From contig NC_057381.1 in the NCBI RefSeq assembly GCF_016906535.1, forward strand, positions 620,001-684,000: a DNA stretch of 64,000 nucleotides. Direction: 5' to 3'. The notes beneath the pieces were generated by a model. The model made no database searches. It saw only the letters and a list, made by a program, of their open reading frames with translations, and was not told the origin of the DNA. The translations under genes were made by a program, and so were the position numbers. Position 1 is the stretch's first letter. Every line of letters begins with the position of its first letter. This DNA is from Rhizoctonia solani (Eukaryota > Basidiomycota > Agaricomycetes > Cantharellales > Ceratobasidiaceae). Positions 48,805-61,516 of the stretch are shown in pieces.

Positions 48805-50428
48805 TCGTTGGTGGTATGTTCTACGCCAGTTAGGTATCTTGGCATCGTGGATGGCAAGTGTGGCGGAGTTACCATGGGGCTGAAAATGTAACCACTCAAA
48901 CGTAACGGTGCAAATCACTAGACGGTGATTGCCAAGATACTTCATCTACCACGATTTTTTCGCTCTTGGTTGACTTATGGTCGTAGCAATCACCTCGTAA
49001 GTAACGATACGAACAGAGCAAAAAAAATCCGGAGAGAAACTTGGAATTACCTCCCAGCTATGCAGTATGCAGCATATACACGGTGGACCCCAAAAGTGCG
49101 GATTTTCTGAACGTGAAAAATCGCGCGTTATATGCGGAGTGTTGGCAAAATCCGACCAGTTTTTCCATGACTCCGCATCCTCAACTCACCCCTGTGTGTC
49201 GTCGAAGTACGGATTCTGCGATTTTAGGTGCGGATGTCTGGCAAAATCTGGACGTCATGCGGATTTTCCGCACTTTTGGGGTTCACCGTGATATATAGCG
49301 GAAATTAGCACCCTCACATGTCTATCAGATGCCAATAATGGGTTTGTCCAAAATGATATGTGTAGACAGTTGTGAAAGACAGGCCCAAACGAATATTCAG
49401 TCACGTTTATCAGATAATCTATATGAATGCGCCTCAGTTTGGTTGAGATTTCTCGAAGGGCATCACCCGAATTTCGCTCCTTGATTTGATTCTGGTATGG
49501 GGCTCAAGTATCCGACATCGTTTGAACTATAAGACTCCAAGGAAGCTAGGTTCAATTGATGCTCATTGTAGAACCGGATTGAGGATACGATAGTCCATGT
49601 CTTGTATGGGGAATGCGAGCAAGATTTTAATCCAAATATCACCCTTATGAACCAACATGTTCAGCCAATCTTTGAGTATACCGAGTTTGTTCGTTTCACC
49701 AAGTCTATTTGCGTATTAAGTCATTGGCCAAGGGGTAATATCAATTCTAGCAACACACTTCATTGATGTTGACTAGGATGTTCTAAATTACAGTGATTAG
49801 ATTATGCATACATATATCGAGTTACAAATGTACATGCAGCGATGTACACCCTGATAAAGACACTGCTCCCTTACAAGTGTGTTCAAAGTAGGCACCCTTG
49901 TTGCGATCCCACAGGCCATTACAGCCACCTCCAAGGCTCGCTTATAACTAGCAAACAACAACAAAAGTGCATATACCTAGTATTCACTTCCGAAGCTCAA
50001 GGCACTCTTGGCACATAACTTGTTCTTACTAGATTTTGGCGCTGGCGAGCCCTTTAATCCCAGTAAGCACATATACAGACTTTTCGTATACCATTGCTGA
50101 CTACTGGCCCCAGGGTGCTCCAAACTTTAGAACCGATTGCTCCTCGGTACATACGCAGAGAGCCCTAAAGCCTTATCAAAATGAACGAGTAAGTGGGTAA
50201 GCTGTGCACACATATCTTGTACTTCTTTAGCGAACTAGAGTGTGTTTCCAAACGCACCACGAACGAATGTTTATCATGACAATGTCCTGTCTTGCACAAT
50301 ATATAGCTAATACAACTATCAATAATGCAAAGTCGATTATAATAAAGTACACACTCGTTTCAATCAACAAATAAAGCGTACAAGGAAAGCAAAAAAAAAA
50401 GTCCTTAGAATGACATAACAAGTGTCTA
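48805..50428. other. Intergenic with MITE-like element
   Basis: AT-rich. The MITE at 49079-49290 is listed separately. The stretch 49.3-50.4 kb shows no coding signal. Confidence 0.5.
49079..49290. mobile_element. MITE-like element with terminal inverted repeats
   Basis: A 212-bp segment starts CACGGTGGACCCCAAAAGTG and its last bases are the reverse complement of CACGGTGAACCCCAAAAGTG, so the inverted repeats of about 24 bp differ at one position. Both ends are flanked by ATATA (49074-49078 and 49291-49295), a likely target duplication. Inside, related words recur (gtgcggat, ttggcaaaatccga, ctggcaaaatctgg), typical of sub-terminal repeats bound by a transposase. There is no coding capacity, so movement would depend on an enzyme elsewhere. 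Confidence 0.78.
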
Positions 50429-52741
50429 TCACCGCTTTTCAACAGGGTACGCGCTCGTGGTGGGTGTGCCTCGTACTGCGGAGGTGCTTCCCCAGTACTC
50501 TCCTCAGACCTCGCACCTACACTCCATTGGTGCTGGTGTCCATGCGCTTGACCTTGTCCGGACGAGGGACCCGCAACGGCGCTCGCAATACCCGTACTAA
50601 TGTTTTGTGGGGGGTGCGGCGTATATGAGGGGCTTCCGATCGGACTGGGCGACGCAACCAGCCCACGATCCGGAGACGCTACGACGTTTCGCGGTTCGGG
50701 CTCTTGGACGTGGGGCTGAGGCATTGAAGATGGTATAGGCTGAGGTTGAATCACGGGTCCAGCTGGGGAATGCGGTTGCTGTTGGTGCGAGTACCCGTTG
50801 TTGGCGTATGATTCGTATCCCTGTTGTTGGCCATAAGATTCGTATCCCTGCTGTTGCTGACCGTACGGATCGTATCCTTGTTGCTGTTGACCATACGAAT
50901 CATATTCTTGTTGCTGCTGGCCATAGGTATCATATCCTTGGCGCTGGGCATACGGATCGCGCTGTTGGTCCTGGGCATAGTAATCGTAGCCTTGCTGATG
51001 CTGAGCGCCATCATATCCCTGGTACCCTGGATTCGAGTTGTCCTGATAGTGTGTAGGCTGAGGAGGGACCATCACTGCTGCTTGAGGATTATAGCTGCTG
51101 CCCGCATAGGGATCCTGATATCCTTGAGCCTGGGTATACTGCTGCGAAGCGGACGGGTACTGTTGGTGAGACGGGGAAGGGTACTGTTGATGAGACGAAG
51201 AAGGATATTGTTGATGGTTATCTGAACCGGGTCAATGAGTTTTGGTTCATAACACACAACGTCTTTTGATCACTCACAGGAATCGGTACTACGACTACGG
51301 TTAGCGGCGTGCCCAGTCGCGGCCGTCGCTCCACCAACAGCACCAGCTATGGTCAAATACGGATCGACGCGTGACTGAGGCTGGGGCCGAGGCATGGCTG
51401 CGTACGGGTCGGCAGAACGGGTCGGAGGAGAGCTGTATACTTGGGGTACAGAGGGTACAGGTGGGACGTTTTGTTGAGTCTGTCCGTAAGGATCGTAGCT
51501 GGCCGAATGAGAGCTCGCCTGACGATGAGGCTGTCCGATTGAACCCTGTCGCTGAGTTGGTTGAGAGGGCTGTCGTTGTGGTTGAGGTTGAGGTTGAGGT
51601 GGGTAGGTGTTGGCGGCAGCAAGGGAAGCAGCAGTCGGCGCAGTATTATTATAATAGTCGTCTATAGCTCTCGTTCCCGGAGCACCAGGCTCGTAATTCC
51701 TATTTGGACGATACGCTGCTGAGGCCGCGCTACCGGACGGTTGAGTACGCTGAGACCGCTGAGAGCCTCTCGAAGGGCCCCGCCCATGTCCATCAGTATA
51801 AGGCACAATCACCTCGACCTCTTCTTCATAATACTGCGGCTCCTCTCTTCTCAACGGAGTCCTTTCGTACTCATAAAACGCAGGGAGACCGACCTCTTGT
51901 TGTTCCGCCCGTTGACGGGCCTTGCGGTCATTCTCGGCTCTAATAGCGTCCATGCGCATCCGCTCGCTCTCCCTATCGAATTTCCCATCGTCCTCATCAT
52001 CGCCGCGCTTGGTCCGCTCGGAATCTTTGCGCGACCGCCTCCAGCCGCTCCCCCCGCCGGTGCCGCTGGGCCCTTTGGAAACACAGCACCTTCCAAAGGC
52101 ATAAGCGCACCCAGAGAAGAACAAGAGCGCCCAGGCGGCAAGCGTCATCCACAGCGCGTTCCCGATGCTCGCCGACCCGCCTTGGACGTTGTTCACTCTC
52201 GCACGCACGGCGAAAAATAAGACGAGGTCGAATATGAATGCGATGAGGGCAACTGCAGCGGCTGTGCCTGATATACAGGACGACATGCATGACATGGTCA
52301 TGTTGCGAACATGGGCGAGCAGACCGAATACGGCCGAGACACCTGCGAGACCGAGTGCGACAATGTGTAGTACAAGCGCATAGGTAATCCATTTGACGAC
52401 GACGTTGGGAATCTGAATGGGCAGATCGTTGCCCAGTAATGAATTGGGATCTATAATAAGAGAGGGATTGATCAGTAAAATTAGCGCCGTGTGAATATGG
52501 AAGATCGACGCACCAAACTCCCATCCGACGCTCGGTTTTGAACATTGTACTTGGTTGTTGAAGTCCAAACAATAGCCCAGCACTCCAAACGTCACAGATC
52601 CGCTGACTCCGGATTGAGAAATGGCAGCGCGGAGGAAGTATACGGACTTGAACCAGGGACTGAGAAGGACACGACGGCTAGTAATGCCGTAGCTGCGAGG
52701 GTGAACAAGAAGCCCGGTGTCGCTGGTAAGCACAATTGCAT
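50429..52741 (-). CDS. RIM9: PalI/Rim9-like pH-response membrane protein
   Basis: SUR7/PalI-family four-helix protein of the Rim/Pal alkaline-pH signalling complex at the plasma membrane. Start ATG 52741 gives MQLCLPATPGFLFTLAATAL (first helix); a base lost in a CCC run near 52655 shifts the frame to VPWFKSVYFLRAAISQSGVS. The family block SGSVTFGVLGYCLDF follows, then three more helices (WITYALVLHIVALGLAGVSA, AAAVALIAFIFDLVLFFAVR, ALWMTLAAWALLFFSGCAYA) and a Cys-basic juxtamembrane region. The long tail has Arg/Glu-rich, Pro-rich and Gln/Gly/Tyr-rich parts, the last after a GT-AG intron near 51.24-51.28 kb. Near the end lies a PPQYEAHPP motif (PPxY, WW-domain type). The natural end is probably the TGA at 50429 (YPVEKR) after one more indel; in the uncorrected frame the reading continues to about 50.23 kb. 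Confidence 0.82.
50814..50960 (-). repeat. Coding Gln/Gly/Tyr tandem repeats in PalI/Rim9 tail
   Basis: Five units of 27-30 nt encode variants of GQQQQGYDPY (starting near 50814, 50841, 50871, 50901 and 50931). Units differ by synonymous changes and small substitutions, as expected for an expanding low-complexity tail. Confidence 0.8.
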
Positions 52742-53438
52742 GGTTTCGAACCCCGACAGGGGGCACTAGTTTGGGAGAAGGGGAGGGGATAAGAAAGGAG
52801 AGATCCCGACAATCGGCTCGAGAGTGGTTGATATATCGTGGTAGCTAGGAGGCAGTACGCGTTACGCTTGCCGCGCAGTAGGTAACATAACGTCAGCAAC
52901 ACCGCCTCTCTCTTGGGTCGCACGCAATGTCGGGCATCCGCGCCATACATGTCTGGCGGTGCTGTCGTCGCCATAGTCAGAAATGTGATGCTCTGCTTGG
53001 AGCACGTGAGGATGAAGATAAGATAATAATAATAAAAATTGTGTAGCAGGAACAATTGGCTACAGGGTGTCAGTGACGCAAGAAACCCCGATACGGAGTC
53101 AAATGAGAAAGGAACACCACACCAACCCAAAAGGGCTGAAATGAGACAATAGGAGCCAAACTAAAAAGGAGAGCGAGAATAGAGTGGAGGATCAACCCAC
53201 GTTCAGATTCATATAACAACGGATAAATAGCATGTACAACAGCGCCATTCAGGACTTTTTGGTTGCTGCCAATGTTCATAAATGTAGGGATGAGGGAGAC
53301 TAATCAAACAAACAAGTACAACAACAACAACAGAAAAAAAGTACATAAAAAACAAGGAAGAGATGGGAATAATGAGAGACTGAAAAATGGTATCACTAGA
53401 AGGGAGGCAATCCCTGAAGAGAACACGACCGTTAGGAA
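52742..53438. other. Intergenic
   Basis: Upstream of PalI/Rim9. A minus-strand frame starting ATG near 52.97 kb (MATTAPPDMYGADARHC) has no recognisable feature and overlaps the promoter region. Confidence 0.45.
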
Positions 53439-54263
53439 TCACATTCGGTTCCGCGGAAAAACTATGTAACGTACCACACTGTTTGCCTCCCACGCAAGGA
53501 TAGATAGAATCCGAATCTAAAAAGGCAAAACACAAACAGAGAACTACGAATCAAATGCGCCAGTTCGGGACTATTTTTTTGGAATATCATAAGCATACAG
53601 TGGGGTAAATGAGGAAGACATCTACTCACGTTGTGTGTACCCCGCGAACGAGAGGCTCGTGCCTCGGACAGGGTTGCCCATGCTTGCTGTTCACTCTGGC
53701 TGAGCGAGTTCCAGTCACTGACTATGCCTGAAATAAGGCTGCCGCCGGTGCGCTAGACCCAAAGTCAGCCTCCAACCCAAGAGTAAATGCACATCTATGG
53801 CTCACCATAGATCGAATGTTCGTGGTCGCGGAGGCAGGTGGGGTCTGTACAGGCTCATCTTCTACACCCAATGCAGAAGCAATAGCCGAGTAAGCCATCA
53901 ACGGCCTCCTATCAACGCCGGACGATAATCCATTCCCCATACGAGCGCAACATCGGGCAAGGTTCCAGCAAGAGTAGGAGCAGGCTCCTCGGTCTCGCGC
54001 TCAACGGGTGGCCAAACTTCTTCGGTGGACTCAGGTTTAATCTTGACGTCTGGGAAATAGGAAGCAGTCGGAGGCGGTGTCTCGCCTTTTTCGACATCTG
54101 AGCCTGGGGTAGAGACCGCCGAAGAGGAAATGGAGATTGGGATGGATTTGTCCTGGTGTTCGAGGGGCGCGGGTGGAGGTACACGCATGAAATGGCGCAT
54201 AAGGGCGAGCAGGATAACAGCACATAGGGCGGCAGCTGCGGCGGGAAGAAGCTGTGAGTTCAT
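53439..54263 (-). CDS. Uncharacterised N-terminally anchored protein
   Basis: ATG 54263 gives MNSQLLPAAAAALCAVILLA, a single N-terminal anchor helix with a following basic residue pair. A Pro/Ser/Glu-rich linker (STEEVWPPVERETEEPAPTL) follows, then a conserved-looking part (LPDVALVWGMDYRPAL), a frame change near 53.91 kb, and RRPLMAYSAIASALGVEDEP. A GT-AG intron (53.75-53.81 kb) joins RSM to RTGGSLISGIVSDWNSLSQS, followed by EQQAWATLSEARASRSRG. Another intron leads to IRILSILAWEANSVVRYIVF and the stop at 53439. The layout (anchor, linker, helical C-terminus) suggests a membrane-tethered protein, but I do not recognise the family. Confidence 0.6.
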
Positions 54264-55778
54264 GGTGTCAGGATCCTCGAGGCGGAAGATGTTTGTGAAG
54301 CAACGAGACGAAATGCTCGCGAGATTTATTGCAGGGATGAGTCTGGATGGGGACAAGGGAGTCGACGCTTGGACCGAATTGCACAAGTCGGTCTCGGGCC
54401 ACAAAGGACACGGGCGCTTGGACCAGAGGCGATCGAGAGAGAGAGAGTAGGCGAAAGTTAGAGCTGTAGAATCCGTAGCGTAGATTTAAGCCAGGCGAGG
54501 ACCGGCTGGGGATGCTGCCCATGCTTCACAGATGGTGTGCTGAAGTACGTGCGGAATTACCCTCGGGGTCCTGGTGCGACCCCGGACAACGGCGAACGCT
54601 CCGGCTTGCTGGGGTGATCGCACTACATAGGCGCCCACAGGTCCAAACAATCACTCGCAATCGGTCCGTTTCGCCATCTTCGGAACTCATGCACACGCAT
54701 GGCTCCCCCTATCCCAAACACAAAGGAGGCTGATGCCCTGCCATATAGCATTCAACTCGTCTCGCACAGCGCAACCAGCAGATTCAGCACCAAGTGTCCC
54801 CACTACAGAACGCAGCACAGCTTGTAATCCAAGAACCCGCGAACAGGAAATAGGAAAAACACGTCAGAGCATGCACGCACGAGTGGTTGTACGTACAACC
54901 TCATCGACCCTCCGAAATCCACAGTTCGTGTCTCTTCATGTGACGCAAGTACCACCCCGGCACTCCACCCGACAACCGACCGGATTGCTCAATCCCCGAC
55001 ACAACGAGCGGGCTCCCTACCGCATTGATCCGGAAATGGAACGCATTTACCGCCACACCCCCTAAGCTCATCATCAATCGACGACTACTAGTCGTACCAC
55101 CCACAGTAATATCCAACATCAGCCCGAACCCATATGTTCGTCAGGCCAATACACGTGTGGCGACTTGCGAGCAAAGAGTTCATCAAGTGGCCACAGGACG
55201 AGCAACTGATCATCATCGGCTCTAGTCCATATGTCCGATGTTTGCGCCGACCGGCAAGAAAATGCGTAACCGCCGTGAAATTCCACTGGTTTCGTCTCGA
55301 ATCGACTTGTTGATATTGGCCTGATGATACCTAGACGTCCCACCACCGCTCTCAAGCGCCACACACCAGCTCACAACCGCCCTGGTCTACTTTGACGGCG
55401 AACACACCCCCGTTCTGAGTGGCAGAGCGCAACACGCGGTCGAACTCGTCAATTCTTGATGGCTGAATTCGATCCTGTGCGCCCAACCAGTGCCCGGTCC
55501 ATCGAAACAGGCCACACCTGCCATACTCGAAAATCGAATCACATCTCCTCCTGTACATTACATTCCAGACCCCCGCCTGAAAATGGTTATTCCCGGTTGA
55601 CAGTTGATCCTGTTACAGATGGCTTGCTTACCTGTGAGAAAGATTCTGATAATATTTTTAATTCATTGCGCTGGACCCGTCTGGTCAGTGAAGACTGGAC
55701 TTCTCTTCACCTCGCGGGGATCTCCTACGCCTAGGGTCTGTGTTGGCGCCGAGTAAGAGTCTAGGGGTGCCAGTTAAT
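54264..55778. other. Weakly coding-like stretch, no gene supported
   Basis: The minus strand has consecutive short frames at 54.9-55.56 kb (for example FRWTGHWLGAQDRIQPSRID and HFRINAVGSPLVVSGIEQSG) with protein-like composition but repeated stops and frame changes. This could be a decayed gene. The plus strand shows nothing. Confidence 0.35.
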
Positions 55779-56324
55779 CTACCTAGGAACTCCTAGGGCG
55801 GTGATGCCATCGATAGCCAGTGAGCGCATAACACGATGAGCATACATAGTCTCAAGTGCCGAATACCAAGTCGGTAGAACCATATGAGAAGAATAGGATA
55901 GTCTTGGACATCGTAACTCGCTCCCAGAAGTATATGCGTAATGGGGCCCCAATGAAGGGTAAGAAGACTCGGTCTGATAACCCAAATCAGTCTGAAATTT
56001 TTGTCTAATGCGAAATGAACGCCGAACTTGAGCACTCTTACCGTCGCTACCCCACCTAGGAGCTTGCCAAAGACGTATAAACCCGCCCGCCCCAACAATG
56101 ATCGCGCTAGGGACGGTACCATCCTCGATTACCAGACAGGATCGATAGGCCCAACGAGTCGGAGCAACCATTCCCGATCCCGGGTCCTCCAAATTAAAAA
56201 AATGAAAAATGATAATCGATGAGCCACGTCGACGATGGACACACAATCGCCGACGCTTAGAGCCGCCCCCACGTACAGCTTCGAGTTTCAGATATAGATA
56301 AACTCGGGACCTGTAGAATGACAT
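55779..56324 (-). CDS. Doubtful hypothetical ORF with one possible helix
   Basis: An uninterrupted frame of 181 codons begins at a real ATG (MSFYRSRVYLYLKLEAVRGG) and stops at 55779. It contains IEDGTVPSAIIVGAGGFIRL, reminiscent of the start of a membrane helix in fungal one-helix surface proteins, after which Arg/Ser/Tyr-rich sequence follows. An intron could follow the helix. No family recognised; it may be a remnant or chance. Confidence 0.28.
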   Translation of the reverse strand: MSFYRSRVYLYLKLEAVRGGGSKRRRLCVHRRRGSSIIIFHFFNLEDPGSGMVAPTRWAYRSCLVIEDGTVPSAIIVGAGGFIRLWQAPRWGSDGKSAQVRRSFRIRQKFQTDLGYQTESSYPSLGPHYAYTSGSELRCPRLSYSSHMVLPTWYSALETMYAHRVMRSLAIDGITALGVPR

Positions 56325-59300
56325 TCATCACACCCCTGGAGCGCTGGGGACAGGGGGTAAAATTACGATTTAAGAATTCTCGAGATTTAGTGCGTTTTGC
56401 ATAGTGGGTGGCGCGTTCCGGCTCGTGGCGTATTGGCTGGTAGGTGGGTAGGCATTACCTCATTTGTATATTTCCTAGGCTATTTGTCCGCGAAAACAAA
56501 CTCTAGTTAGTTTGAGTCGGCTGAGTCGGTCGGGTGGAATGAAGGGGAAGACTTCATTACGCACCTCGTCATCAAGAAGCATTGACGCCTATAGCATCCT
56601 AGATGAAATATTCTAGGGTGGGCCGTATAAGGACGTGTGAAGGGAGACGTTATCGATCCGGTCAACGCACCTCAGTCCCGAAAAACACGAATCGAGCGGA
56701 ATGTCTTGTCGGTGTATAACTTCAAGTGCCGAGCCGGGTACGAAAGAAATTATGATGATGGTGATGGATGGCTCCTTTCTCTCGCCTATTTCCATACCGG
56801 TAATAGCGTTGGGCAGTAAAGCGTCCGAGGACTCGCCAACGAGGCAGCCTCACCCAACACGGAGAATCGGGGTCCAAATGTCCCGACTATACCTTTTCTA
56901 TTAAACACACGCCAATCGCCCAGCTCGGTCCTGTCGATAAATGAATTCATTCCGTTCCGCACTGAAGGGGGTTGAATTTTCATTTCAGCAATCCAGGGGA
57001 ATAGAGAACTACTTTACGTACGAATTTAATTTGAACCTTTTGTGGCACTTATTGGGGGTTGACGAGACCAAGTCGCACATACAACGATACGATGGGCTGG
57101 ACATCTATTCCAATTAGATGAGTAAAGCTTGATAGACTAGACCATTAATCGTGATGGATTGCAAAAGCGGGAAGACCAGATCTCGACGCAGTCTTGGAGT
57201 GGGTAGTTGATGACGGACGTGTGGTCGAGATACGAGATGATATGCTCGTTTCACAAAGGAATCGCACGAGTTATGACCCCGCTGTGGATTCAATTTTGAT
57301 TAGGATGGACAATCCACAAGACAGTTTATCGGATTGGGTTCATTTTTATTGGCCGTGGCCAAAGCAACTGAGAATCGTTTAGGGGCGCTTAGGTCCGATT
57401 GCAAAGTGGCGCTTGTGGAAGGCAGCCCTTCGCACACCGCTCGTGCTACATTGATATGGGAAGCAAAGTAAGGGATGGTATAAATATGTGGGGGAAAGAG
57501 GAGAATGGGTTTTGACAATGTTTCCGTACATGTTGGTGGTAATGAAGAGGGAAGGGAGTGCCACCCAACTGCCCAATCACGGTCTAAGGGTCCTGGCCCA
57601 AATAAAGGAAATATGAGTGAGAGCGTTGATCACACAAACTGCGTTACCGAATTCTATGCATATATTGCCCTTGGAATACTTAATGCTTGGATATAGTGAC
57701 CATTTCCAAGTATTCCAGTTTGAAGCTTTTCTTTAGTGGAGCGAGTTGACGGGTTATAGCGCCAACAATCTCGGCCTGCATCTGGACTCGACGCGCGTCC
57801 AACAACCATCCGCTACGAGCTGAGATGACTTGTAGAAGTGGGCGTAATTTTTTCATCCTTTAATCAATATTAATTCTTTGGATCCAATACTAAACTAGTA
57901 CATGTGGCGGTACTAGAAAGGAGCCCACTGACATTCTATCTTCATCAAGACGCGTATCCACAGATAGATAAGCGTGATGTGTGCACGAAAAAGGAGTATA
58001 AAATCGGGGCATTGGATGGGGTGATCGTACCACAGTCAAATTCTAGCTTTTCGTGCGTTTGTTCTCCGACACTAGCCTAGTGACATGGTTCACAGGTGTC
58101 GTTAGCGTGTGTCGGGTGTACGATTGGATGAGCAGCCCCGCAAACAGTCAACGAGTATCTTTGTCTTGTCCAGACAGATACCATCAGTGGCGATTGAGTG
58201 GGTTGATTGCTCCTGCACGCTTTGCGCAGCACAAACATTATCTGGTACAATCATGCATGTCGCCTATCCTTCGGAGCCGGCGGGACATGAGGTTAGCCGA
58301 GCCTCAGACGCGTCATAACCCCCAAGGCTAACCGACCTCTGGGAACCTGTCAACCACGAGGTGAATGGCTGTGCAGACTTAAAAGCCTTGTATGTCGTAT
58401 TATCATCCAAGGATGGGCGAAGCACAGAGCATTCGGACGATCGGGAGAACATGCTGAAGCACTATTGTTTTGATAAATCGGGTAATCAAATTACATTAAT
58501 ACAAGTTTGGGCAAAGATCGGCGGTGCGTCATGGTTATTGTTTCGTTTCAGAACTAGCTGAAAACAGAGCGTTTGCGTGAGTGACTTGTTGGTGTGAGTC
58601 AGGTCCAGTGCGGAGTAGGCGGTATTGTTTAACATCGTTCTGGATCAATTACCTCTGATTGACGGCATAGGTGATAAGTTCGCGGTGTGTTTAGGGAAAA
58701 TACAGCAAGGGCCCACTTAACCTCGAGACTTGTACAACCTTTTGAGGGAGAGGTGTGATCAGTGACTATCATTCGCGAAAGAGGTTCCGGAGGGGTTATT
58801 TGCATGGGGTGACATGTAAGCAACTATAGGTTCCAGTATAAAATGGACATTCCTACAAAGGGAAAACAGTAACTACAGCGGTATGAAACTTCTTGCGGCC
58901 ATATTTTAGCCCTTTGATGAAGACGAGAGTTCTGTGGGCTAGAAGGAAAGATGAGGGAGTTGCATACATTGATAGGAGTAGAATATATTATATAAATAGG
59001 GAATCGATAACGTCGTTAGTTGAGGGGTAAAACTATCTTGAGAGGTGACTAGCGTCTTTTATAAATGAGTCCTTCAAGTGTTCGCATTGGCCTTTTGATT
59101 AGATGATTGAATGTTTGCTCGGAATGGTGGTCTAGATAATTGAGGTTAGCCAGGTGTGCGACATTTCAAATACTCATTCGAAGAGTTAACATGATCTTCA
59201 GCATGTGTGTGCAGATCATGTTGTCGTACTTCAGTTAGTTAGCAAAATCAGGCACTCAACCTGCCGTATTACTTGGCGTATGTGTGATTAATGTTTTTGG

Positions 59301-61516
59301 TCAAGATTACTATGTAGCCTATCATATCCTTATTTACTTTGATTACGAGACAGCTAGTACTTTAAAACTTCCGGAGGCGGTGTAGCTAACCTCGGAATTG
59401 GGAATGTAGTTAATTATAATAATTATATGACCGTTAATTGCATGCGTTAACGTCTTTGTTAGAATTGAAGGGCCTTGAGATCAGGAACTAAATCTGAGCT
59501 TCGATGAATTGTATCACAACCTCTGCATAATCTACATGTGAACCAAACCTTTCTGGATAGAAAAGTACTCACACTCCAGAGGGTCGTTCACACGAACCAG
59601 CTTACTTCCGACTTGAAATAGTAATTGACAACCGATTTTTTGGTGTATCGCAGCATCTCTTGTAACGGGGTCAATATTTGACAAGCTTGAAAATATCACA
59701 AACGGCACGCCGTTTCTCCTTCGAGACACTAATCCGTGATAGGATCAAGACAAGTTATCTATCTTCAAAACTCTCATGTTCGCTCACTCCTCTCCCCTCG
59801 ATCCTGCCACAAAGCCGAGGTAATTTACGCGCGGAGTTGCGCATGTGCTCCGTGCGATCTGATATAGTATCAGATGTTGTCCATGAGATCCATGCCCAAG
59901 TAGAACACCCGAATTCTCAGCGATCGATGTAAGCAAGGGCCAGATATATCACCACCATCGTTTACCCACATTGCCTTGGGTTTGGGCAAATTGTACCCGG
60001 AAGAAAAATTCCAGGCTCAAGCGCTCAGCCTAACAAGTTCTGATCCAGTCAATCATCAAACCAAAAACGGACCAGCGCCCGAAAGAGTTCACCGAATGTG
60101 CACAAGCACATCCGACTCGGCCACATGATCACTTCAAGGTGGGCTGCGTTTATCAAATGTATAAATCGGTGCGACCCAGATGGTGCATTTAGGTAGACTT
60201 ACGCCACACTTCATATTGTTTACCCGACTGTCCCCGAGGCCAAAGTGGCCCAAGCAAGCCCAACGGATGTCAACGTATCATCCACACCCAATTTGGTTGA
60301 CAGCGGATGTTTAGACGGTAAGCCGAGTTTGGAAGATACCAAGGCCTGCGCGAAACATTGCCTTCTTAAGTATGATGTAGATCGCATGGGGGATGTATGT
60401 TACCTTCGGGGGTTGCCGTTTTGCTGAAGTTATTTCCCAAAGATTACGTTCGATGTCAGTACCAATTCACCTTATCGAGCTGCCTCCGAGCGCAAGATTA
60501 TTGGGCAAAACATCGGCCTCCTGTCGAGGATAGTGTTCATTAAGGAACATGTACCTGGATACCTTTTCACACATATCGCACGGTTTATGGCACGATACCC
60601 CATTTGTCACGAAGTTGTGCAGTTGCTGACTGGGACCTCTTTCCGGAGCACTTAGTGTCGCACCGAGATCGGAGCAATGATCATTGGCCGGGTTTTACAG
60701 TTCATTCAGTGGCTTGGGAAGGCAGCACCGCGTTCGTCGCATCTATACTGTATTAGACAAAAGCATCCGTGGACACGGTCGAGCGCAATCCACACAGGTG
60801 TCATCGATTCGCAATGCGCTGCATGATGAGACTTGTCGCTAAATAGGATAATGAAACTACGCCATCATTTCGTTTAGGTTGTGGGGAACGTGTAGAACAT
60901 GCTCTTGGCCTCTTTCCGCGCCTTGTAGGTACGAAATACAACGAGAACTGATGACCTGCCACGCGCTCTAACCTTGCAGTTGTCCAAACAAACGGCATTG
61001 CCGGACCTGGGCGCCAGCAAATCGTAATGTTGATTTGTTAGTGCGGACTCCAATCCTTTACTGACTTGGCCATCTGCTCATAAGTTATGAAGATGCGCTC
61101 CTTCTGATCTACAATGAGGAGGTGATATCCTCTGGTTGATCATCAAGGCGAGGTCAACACGAGGCAGTTTACGAGCCGAAATGGCCTGAAAGAGAAACTC
61201 ATGCAGAGATACTGAAATGAGCCAGAATCGCACGAGTGGGGAGAAGAAGTTCCTCATTTACAGCAGTGGCATCTATCGTAGAATCTTGTCAGAATAAGTC
61301 TCCCAAATTATATTCGTGAGTACCTCCAAAGAGGTCTCTGGTTGGTGCGTTTATAATCACTCAATTGTGAGTAATTAACATAGATGTGTAACCGCAACCA
61401 CGTGAGCTTTGGTGATAGTATGTACCACAACGTGACGCGGCTGACACACACCTCCACCAATCCTCCACTTGTACAACCAATCGCTCCACAGAGAACACGG
61501 CACAGAAGATAATACC
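56325..61516. other. 5.2-kb gene desert
   Basis: No gene is supported across this AT-rich stretch. Frames are short (60-90 codons) with random composition on both strands. A plus-strand region at about 60.2-60.7 kb has successive short protein-like frames (PSLEDTKACAKHCLLKYDVD; SRIVFIKEHVPGYLFTHIAR) that might be an eroded gene. No tRNA-like cloverleaf, transposase motif or long repeat was noticed. Confidence 0.45.

Noticed and set aside
50814..50960. Possible CRISPR-like regular repeat
   Set aside because: Contiguous coding repeats without spacers in a eukaryotic gene; simply Q/G/Y codon repeats.
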